20,376 bases of DNA from the IMG/VR virus record IMGVR_UViG_3300031963_001146, positions 1-20,376 of that record; one strand, given 5' to 3'. Below are positions 16,977 to 20,376 of the stretch, piece by piece (position 1 is the first letter of the stretch; each line of letters begins with the position of its first letter). The notes under the pieces are model-generated. The model had not been told where the DNA came from. It did not search any database and worked only from the letters and a program-made list of their open reading frames with translations. A program made the translations under genes and the position numbers. Source of the DNA: a virus.

Positions 16977-17433
16977 GGTAAACCTTTGCGGTATCCATCT
17001 GGACGAAGTAATTCTCGCGCATTGCCGTGCCGCCGTTGATGGTGCGCTGGGTCTCGGTGACTTCCTTGCGCATCTTGGCGGCAGATAGGTTCTGCACCAG
17101 CAGGACGTCAGCATCCACCAGAAACAAGAATCCGTACAACGGAACACAGAATCCGCTTGCGAGTTTGGCCCCGCTCTCAACCTTCTCGGCGGTGATCAGC
17201 CATTCGTTCTGGAACATTCGCTGAAACTGCTCGAGCGTCAGGTTATATCGGCACTTGGTTTCGGCAAGCCCCATCACCTCGCCGTTGCGGGTAAGGATCG
17301 CATCGACTTTGGCTGGCCTGTCTTTCGGCGTTTGTATGTATCTGAATCCGGGTTTGGCGTTGAACCAATCTGCAACGTGCTGCTCGTCTGCGAGGCTGAC
17401 CTGCCCTCGCTCTGTCGCAATATCAAGACTCAT
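16954..17433 (-). CDS. PD-(D/E)XK-like nuclease-fold protein (159 aa)
   Basis: Start chosen at ATG 17433, with GGAG 8 bases upstream and an 11-base overlap with the NinB-like gene. A start 9 codons earlier is possible but lacks such a site. The segment KVDAIL (Asp44) followed by GLAETK (Glu58-x-Lys60) matches the D...ExK signature of the PD-(D/E)XK fold, with the expected strand-turn-strand arrangement. An upstream aromatic/basic helix-strand (WFNAKPGFRYIQTP) and later hydrophobic strands (YGFLFLVDADVLLVQ) fit as well. Its place between NinB-like and YbcO-like genes suggests a recombination or repair nuclease, perhaps a branched-DNA or holding nuclease. This is a fold-level inference from motifs only. 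Confidence 0.68.
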   Translation of the reverse strand: MSLDIATERGQVSLADEQHVADWFNAKPGFRYIQTPKDRPAKVDAILTRNGEVMGLAETKCRYNLTLEQFQRMFQNEWLITAEKVESGAKLASGFCVPLYGFLFLVDADVLLVQNLSAAKMRKEVTETQRTINGGTAMRENYFVQMDTAKVYHGIKTDW

Positions 17434-17830
17434 AGTTTGGCTCCGGTATGTGAATGCCAAGCTCTGCGCACTTGGCCTCGATGATGGCGAGGTAGTCGCT
17501 GAATTCCTGTTTGGTCAACTTGCTGGATCGGCGCAGGGGCTTGTGGCGTTTCCTGCCGAATCCCTCGATGACCTCGGAACCCCATGCCTCGATCAAGAAG
17601 TATTCGTGCAGATCGTTTGTCGTCCAGCCTCGCAGCGCCTCGCCGCCTCCCTCTAGGACGGATGGGTACACCACACCCCAGAGGAAGGCGTTTTGTTGGT
17701 CGCTACGTTTTGGCTTGAATGCCTCGACGGTGATCTGCCAGCTCTGCGCCGGGTCAAGTCTGCTGACCATGTTGCTGATCGCGTTTGCGATCTGATCGGG
17801 CGGTGTGCCTCTGGCTATTACGCGGCGCAT
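17423..17830 (-). CDS. NinB / lambda Orf-like recombination mediator
   Basis: A 135-residue protein (lambda Orf/NinB has 146). The motif KRSDQQNAFLWG at 41-52 corresponds to the RSxxQNxxLW signature of the family. The C-terminal part (RRSSKLTKQEFSDYLAIIEA) also resembles the NinB end. Lambda Orf binds single-stranded DNA and SSB and helps load the Red annealase, so its neighbourhood here (annealase, exonuclease, SSB-like protein) is consistent. The start ATG follows AAGGAGG at about 10 bases, a slightly long spacing. The similarity is moderate, so another ssDNA-recombination family is possible. Confidence 0.68.
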   Translation of the reverse strand: MRRVIARGTPPDQIANAISNMVSRLDPAQSWQITVEAFKPKRSDQQNAFLWGVVYPSVLEGGGEALRGWTTNDLHEYFLIEAWGSEVIEGFGRKRHKPLRRSSKLTKQEFSDYLAIIEAKCAELGIHIPEPNYES

Positions 17831-17849
17831 GGTAAGGAATCCTCCTTAC

Positions 17850-18134
17850 TTAAAACGGGATGTCGCCGATGTCGTCATCGCTGAACGTCTCGGTGACTGG
17901 CTGCTGTTGCTTGGGTACCGGGCGCGCCTCGGGCAGTCCATCCTTTGCCTTGACCGACAGGCTGAAATACTTCTGCCCCTCGAGCCTGCCGCTCTTGCCG
18001 ACCTTCACCCATGCCGAGAGCCAATACTCGACGCCATTGATGTTGATGCTGCCGGTGTACTCCGGGTGCTGCTCGCTCTGCTTGCGATCGTTCTTGGCTA
18101 GCAAGCCGCGGTTCGTGTTGTCGTATTGCTTCAC
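17850..18134 (-). CDS. Small probable ssDNA-binding protein with SSB-type acidic tip (94 aa)
   Basis: A GTG start within a GTGA overlap with the exonuclease stop; AAGGAG lies about 8 bases upstream. The N-terminal part is beta-rich (HPEYTGSININGVEYWLSAW, then KYFSLSVKAK), compatible with a small OB-like barrel. A short Pro/Gln linker follows. The protein ends DDDIGDIPF (residues 86-94), closely resembling the DDDIPF tip by which bacterial SSB recruits exonucleases, helicases and other partners. It is much shorter than E. coli SSB (178). Role inferred: coat single strands made by the exonuclease and recruit host or phage partners. The OB fold is not proven. Confidence 0.68.
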   Translation of the reverse strand: MKQYDNTNRGLLAKNDRKQSEQHPEYTGSININGVEYWLSAWVKVGKSGRLEGQKYFSLSVKAKDGLPEARPVPKQQQPVTETFSDDDIGDIPF

Positions 18135-18736
18135 AGGCTCAACTCCTTCAGATGATTTACTTTGCGGTCAACTTCAAACAGGAAATTCGTCACGGCCTGC
18201 GTAATCTCGAGGATCTGCGGCTGGTCGCGGTGAACTCGGATGATGTGCAGTCGCAGGCGCTCGGGCAGTTTCGGCTGGTACACAACGTAATCGCACCAGT
18301 CGCGTCCGGTGACGGCCATCTGCCATTGCATTTGGAGGCGGTGTTCGGTGGGAACTTTCTTGCTCTCAATGATGTCCAAGGCAGCCGCTGGCTGGACGCA
18401 CTTGATCTCGACCAATCCATCGGTGCCGACGAGGCCATCCGGTGACGCGCCAGCCTCGAGCTTCGGATGCTTGATGAACCCGACCTCCTCGACCAACTGC
18501 CCCACACGGGCGCTATAAGCGGCTCTGGCCTCGGCCTCGGTGTCGATGCCGTGCTGCATCGCCGGGCTCGTATACGTCTCCGTAGCCTGCCCTGTGAGGC
18601 GCTCGCAGACGAGCTGCGCCATGTAATTACGATAACCGGCCTTCGTCTTCTCCATCATCACATTCGAGATGGCCGATGCGGTGACCCGGCCACAGCGACT
18701 CGAGTACCACTCCGGCGTACGTTGGGTGTCGCTCAC
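18131..18736 (-). CDS. YqaJ-type viral recombinase, lambda-exonuclease-like 5'-3' exonuclease
   Basis: A 201-residue protein. The frame is open another 150 residues upstream, but that part is the shadow of the annealase gene. The GTG at 18736 forms a GTGA overlap with the annealase stop and has AAGGAG about 8 bases upstream. Motifs of the YqaJ/lambda-exo PD-(D/E)XK family are all present: RVTAS near the N-terminus, QHGIDTEAEARAAY (61-74), AGASPDGLV with Asp100, and VEIKC with Glu110 and Lys112. The downstream helix HRLQMQWQMAVTG is also typical. Such enzymes resect double-strand ends to expose 3' overhangs for an annealase, which is encoded just upstream. Confidence 0.92.
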   Translation of the reverse strand: MSDTQRTPEWYSSRCGRVTASAISNVMMEKTKAGYRNYMAQLVCERLTGQATETYTSPAMQHGIDTEAEARAAYSARVGQLVEEVGFIKHPKLEAGASPDGLVGTDGLVEIKCVQPAAALDIIESKKVPTEHRLQMQWQMAVTGRDWCDYVVYQPKLPERLRLHIIRVHRDQPQILEITQAVTNFLFEVDRKVNHLKELSL

Positions 18737-19254
18737 TTGGAAAGCTCCTTCTTGCGGGCGGTAAACTTGCTGACGCCGCGGGAACGGATCGCTTCCGGCA
18801 GCGTGTGATACAGGGCGTTGAGTTCGTCGACCGTGTTGCAGGTGGCGATCTCGGCGTTGAGTTTGGCCTCGATCTCGTCGACCTCGGCCTCCGGCAGATC
18901 CTCGCCAGCGTAGATGTAAAGGCCGAGGCCGTGCAGCGCGATGCACTTGGCAAGGCAGCGCATGATGCTGGTATTGACGGCAAACGAGTCCGGGTTCTGG
19001 ATAGGCTTGTTGCGGTGGTCGAGCACCGGCAACAGGCAGGTCTTGATGTCGCCCTTGATCTCGACCGAAACCTTCACCATTGCGGTCTGATCCTTGAGGT
19101 AGATCACCGGCAGGCCGTCGTATTCGTGGACGGTGTATCGTGCAGCCGGGTCGATCTTCAGCACCTCGGCCCATGCCCACGCCCACGACAGATAGGACAG
19201 ATTGCCCTTCTTCTCGATGTGGTCGTTGACGTTAATCTTCAGCAGTTCGCTCAT
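18733..19254 (-). CDS. DUF1071 single-strand annealing protein, Sak3-like
   Basis: A 173-residue protein with the family hallmarks LSYLSWAWAWAEVLKIDPAA (19-38), LLPVLDHRNKPI (74-85) and IMRCLAKCIALHGLGLYIYAGEDLP (97-121). DUF1071 proteins, typified by Sak3, are grouped with Rad52-like single-strand annealing proteins of phages. The acidic/helical tail beyond 121 is variable in the family. The ATG lies in an ATGA overlap with the previous gene and has GGAG about 6 bases upstream. It forms an exonuclease-annealase pair with the next gene, analogous to lambda Red exo-beta, for recombination-dependent replication or repair. Confidence 0.9.
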   Translation of the reverse strand: MSELLKINVNDHIEKKGNLSYLSWAWAWAEVLKIDPAARYTVHEYDGLPVIYLKDQTAMVKVSVEIKGDIKTCLLPVLDHRNKPIQNPDSFAVNTSIMRCLAKCIALHGLGLYIYAGEDLPEAEVDEIEAKLNAEIATCNTVDELNALYHTLPEAIRSRGVSKFTARKKELSK

Positions 19255-19424
19255 GGCAGGCTCCGGTAAATCTTGTTGAGTTCGTCTTCGATGACGGCGT
19301 TCAGTTCGGCCAGCGCTCGATCGCAGGCGGCTATGCGCTCCTGCTCGTCACGCTCGGCGAGCTCCTGATCCTGTTGCTGCCACCAGCTCTGGTCGTCGTT
19401 GCCCCAAGGCGCGAGGTCACTCAT
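19251..19424 (-). CDS. Hypothetical acidic helical protein (57 aa)
   Basis: The frame starts earlier, but the ATG at 19424 (MSDLAPWGNDDQSWWQQQDQ) has AGGAGA about 9 bases upstream and is the most credible start. It is a Gln/Glu/Asp-rich, mostly helical small protein with no cysteine-pair motif or membrane segment. It ends in an ATGA overlap with the annealase gene, so it is probably translated together with it. No family was recognised; an accessory role in the recombination operon is only inference. Confidence 0.62.
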   Translation of the reverse strand: MSDLAPWGNDDQSWWQQQDQELAERDEQERIAACDRALAELNAVIEDELNKIYRSLP

Positions 19425-19536
19425 GGCTTTGTATCTCCTCTTGTTGTGTGCAGCCGCCGTCACCACAGGGGTCGAGGGCAGCGGCCAGTAAAAACAGAAC
19501 GATCAATCCGATGAACTGCGGCCAAGGAGACTTCAT
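19417..19536 (-). CDS. Very small membrane-anchored protein (39 aa)
   Basis: A 39-residue ORF starting MKSPWPQFIGLIVLFLLAAA, with one hydrophobic segment (about residues 7-21) followed by LDPCGDGGC and a polar tail. The ATG sits in an ATGA overlap with the preceding gene and has GGGAG about 8 bases upstream. The stop lies 8 bases inside the next gene. Its reading frame fills an interval (19425-19532) that otherwise has no gene. A lipoprotein signal is not convincing, because the residues before Cys24 (ALDPC) do not form a good lipobox. Function unknown; a small inner-membrane regulator or a spanin-like or inhibitor peptide is possible. Confidence 0.55.
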   Translation of the reverse strand: MKSPWPQFIGLIVLFLLAAALDPCGDGGCTQQEEIQSHE

Positions 19537-19709
19537 CGCTGGTCTCCCGCGACAGCCTGTACGCCAGCGACGTACCCATCAGTCTTGCCCATCGAATAGG
19601 CGTACTTGACCGACTGCTCGATGATCGGGTCGAGCGACTTGTTGTCGACGAACTTGATCAGATCTCGGATGACGCGCTCGAGTTCGGCGCGATAGGCGAT
19701 GTCGTTCAT
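19533..19709 (-). CDS. Hypothetical small helical protein (58 aa)
   Basis: The true start is ATG 19709 (MNDIAYRAELERVIRDLIKF), with AGGAGG about 4 bases upstream and an ATGA overlap with the preceding gene's stop. The longer upstream frame is the shadow of the zinc-ribbon gene. The product looks helical (residues 5-40), with LDPIIEQSVKYAYSMGKTDG afterwards. It ends in an ATGA overlap with the 39-aa gene. No family was recognised. Confidence 0.65.
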   Translation of the reverse strand: MNDIAYRAELERVIRDLIKFVDNKSLDPIIEQSVKYAYSMGKTDGYVAGVQAVAGDQR

Positions 19710-19897
19710 GCGGCCTCCTGCAAAGCCTTGACTACGGGAATCCAAGCGGCGAAGCGAACCGGGGCACGCTCGACTTGCTCGAACAGATCCGGCTGCTCGT
19801 CGAGGTTGGCGCGGAAGAAGGCGATCTCGCAGGCGACGCAGTAATCGTCGCAGATGGCTTCGGCGACTTGGCATTGAAAGCACCATGCGTTGTTCAT
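19706..19897 (-). CDS. Zinc-ribbon mini-protein (63 aa), first gene after the candidate promoter
   Basis: The N-terminus has two CxxC pairs (Cys6/Cys9 and Cys20/Cys23, in WCFQCQVAEAICDDYCVACE), plus an extra Cys16, typical of a small zinc ribbon. A hydrophobic/acidic C-terminal half follows (FRANLDEQPDLFEQVERAPV). GGAG lies about 7 bases before the ATG at 19897. The stop overlaps the next ATG. Position behind the only sizeable gap in the operon suggests it is the promoter-proximal gene. A DNA- or protein-binding role is inference. Confidence 0.67.
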   Translation of the reverse strand: MNNAWCFQCQVAEAICDDYCVACEIAFFRANLDEQPDLFEQVERAPVRFAAWIPVVKALQEAA

Positions 19898-19913
19898 CTC
19901 GTATCTCCGTGTT

Positions 19914-19952
19914 GTTATATGCGTATCGTAACGTCGGTTAAGGGGAAGTCAA
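19914..19952 (-). promoter_or_regulatory. Candidate sigma70-type promoter for the recombination operon
   Basis: On the minus strand TTGACT (complement of 19947-19952) is followed after 16 bases by TACGAT (complement of 19925-19930). A second possible -10, TATAAC (complement of 19914-19919), lies just downstream. The region between the 79-aa gene stop and the zinc-ribbon start is 60 bases, the largest non-coding gap in this arm. The match is moderate, and a phage-specific promoter cannot be excluded. Confidence 0.38.
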
Positions 19953-19957
19953 GCCTG

Positions 19958-20197
19958 TCAATCAACAAAGTAGTAATCTCCGAATTCATTCATGTAGCGA
20001 TCGACCGCGGCATCCTTGGGGCTGGACTCGCCAAGCCATTCGCTGAATGACATGAACTGGTATCCGCAGGCGTGAGCCTCGGCCCGAGCAGCGGCCCAGT
20101 CTTTAAGCGACTGGAGGCGCTCTGCGGCCTGACGAGCGGCGCTGATGCGATTCCGGTCGAGTTGCACTTCTGCGCGTGATGCTATGCCGTATGCCAT
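19958..20197 (-). CDS. Hypothetical phage protein (79 aa)
   Basis: Starts MAYGIASRAEVQLDRNRISA with AGGAG 7 bases upstream. The first 45 residues are helical and basic/Ala-rich (AARQAAERLQSLKDWAAARA), and the C-terminal part is acidic and aromatic (NEFGDYYFVD). No membrane segment or metal motif is seen. It is separated from the partial upstream gene by 24 bases and from the next gene by 60. No family was recognised. Confidence 0.65.
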   Translation of the reverse strand: MAYGIASRAEVQLDRNRISAARQAAERLQSLKDWAAARAEAHACGYQFMSFSEWLGESSPKDAAVDRYMNEFGDYYFVD

Positions 20198-20221
20198 GTT
20201 CGTCTCCTAGGGAGGGGCGGC

Positions 20222-20376
20222 TTACGCCGCCACCTCGTCCGTGGTGTACCGCACCAGCCGACCATTGCAGTCATGCCATGCGTTGTGGATGAAGGCGCGA
20301 ACCAGCGTGTCGCCCTCGTAGACATCGACGCGCTGCTGCTGGGTGATGCGCGGGGCCGAGTCAAACGTGACCGGCT
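20222..20376 (-). CDS. Partial hypothetical protein, C-terminal 50 residues
   Basis: The minus-strand frame enters from the right edge and ends in TAA at 20224-20222. The visible part runs from PVTFDSAPRITQQQ through DVYEGDTLVRAFIHNAWHDC to the end at TTDEVAA. It is in the operon's orientation and its codon use (GTC, TAC, GAG, GGC, CTG) matches neighbouring genes, whereas the alternative frame there gives Arg/Ser/Pro-rich nonsense. The start lies outside the window, so the function cannot be judged. Confidence 0.6.
   Translation of the reverse strand, partial: PVTFDSAPRITQQQRVDVYEGDTLVRAFIHNAWHDCNGRLVRYTTDEVAA

Noticed and set aside
16977-17180. N-terminal extension of the YbcO-like frame by 68 residues
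   Set aside because: It overlaps the PD-(D/E)XK-like gene and has no family features; family length is about 100 residues, which matches the ATG at 16976.
18737-19186. N-terminal extension of the exonuclease frame by 150 residues
   Set aside because: The extension lies over the annealase gene and is Arg/Gln/Pro-rich nonsense; the GTG at 18736 has a good ribosome binding site and a GTGA overlap.
18805-19269. A 154-aa plus-strand frame opposite the annealase gene
   Set aside because: Val/Asp/Leu-rich antisense shadow of a strongly recognised DUF1071 gene.
1-20376. Lysogeny genes, tRNA genes, CRISPR arrays and an attachment site
   Set aside because: I looked for integrase or repressor motifs, cloverleaf-like sequences and regularly spaced repeats and found none that could be supported.

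Overview
The window is part of a tailed double-stranded DNA phage genome. The virion genes suggest short-tailed (podovirus) morphology. No rRNA, tRNA, insertion sequence or CRISPR array was seen. There is also no host gene, integrase, polymerase, terminase or lysis cassette in view. Overall GC is high, roughly 55-58% by eye. The host cannot be identified from this sequence; Gram-negative is the natural guess because the ejection proteins follow the T7 plan.

Left arm (1-15815, plus strand) is a virion module in the same order as T7 genes 11 to 17. It starts with a nearly complete small structural protein, then a hairpin, then a 64-aa companion protein. After these come a gp11-like adaptor (200 aa), a gp12-like nozzle (925 aa) and a gp13-like protein with a GNAT-like look (141 aa). 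Next are a gp14-like (172 aa) and a gp15-like (686 aa) internal protein, a giant gp16-position protein (2271 aa, against 1318 in T7), and a tail fibre/tailspike (624 aa). Spacing is tight, with several TAATG or ATGA overlaps, so the set is probably cotranscribed. The giant protein carries a RadC-type JAMM domain with its HxHPS...D signature. It also contains a roughly 410-bp stretch where a second reading frame holds two abutting small ORFs.

Right arm (15784-20376, minus strand) is a compact early-type operon read towards the virion genes. In order of transcription it has a partial gene, a 79-aa protein, a candidate promoter, a zinc-ribbon mini-protein, two very small proteins (one a 39-aa single-membrane-segment protein), and a 57-aa protein. 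Then come a DUF1071 (Sak3-like) annealase, a YqaJ/lambda-exo-type exonuclease, a small protein with an SSB-like acidic tip, a NinB/Orf-like protein, a PD-(D/E)XK-like protein, a YbcO-like (DUF1364) protein, a 182-aa hypothetical, a four-cysteine protein and a 73-aa terminal protein. This is a recombination module: exonuclease plus annealase, with single-strand binding and nin-region accessory functions. Many junctions are 4-base GTGA or ATGA overlaps. The two arms converge and overlap by 32 bp at 15784-15815.

No stretch above 300 bases lacks a gene. The points most worth following up are the dual-coding segment inside the gp16-like gene, the JAMM domain in a presumed ejected protein, the SSB-tip protein beside the exonuclease/annealase pair, and a strong excess of the palindrome CTCGAG (31 counted by eye).
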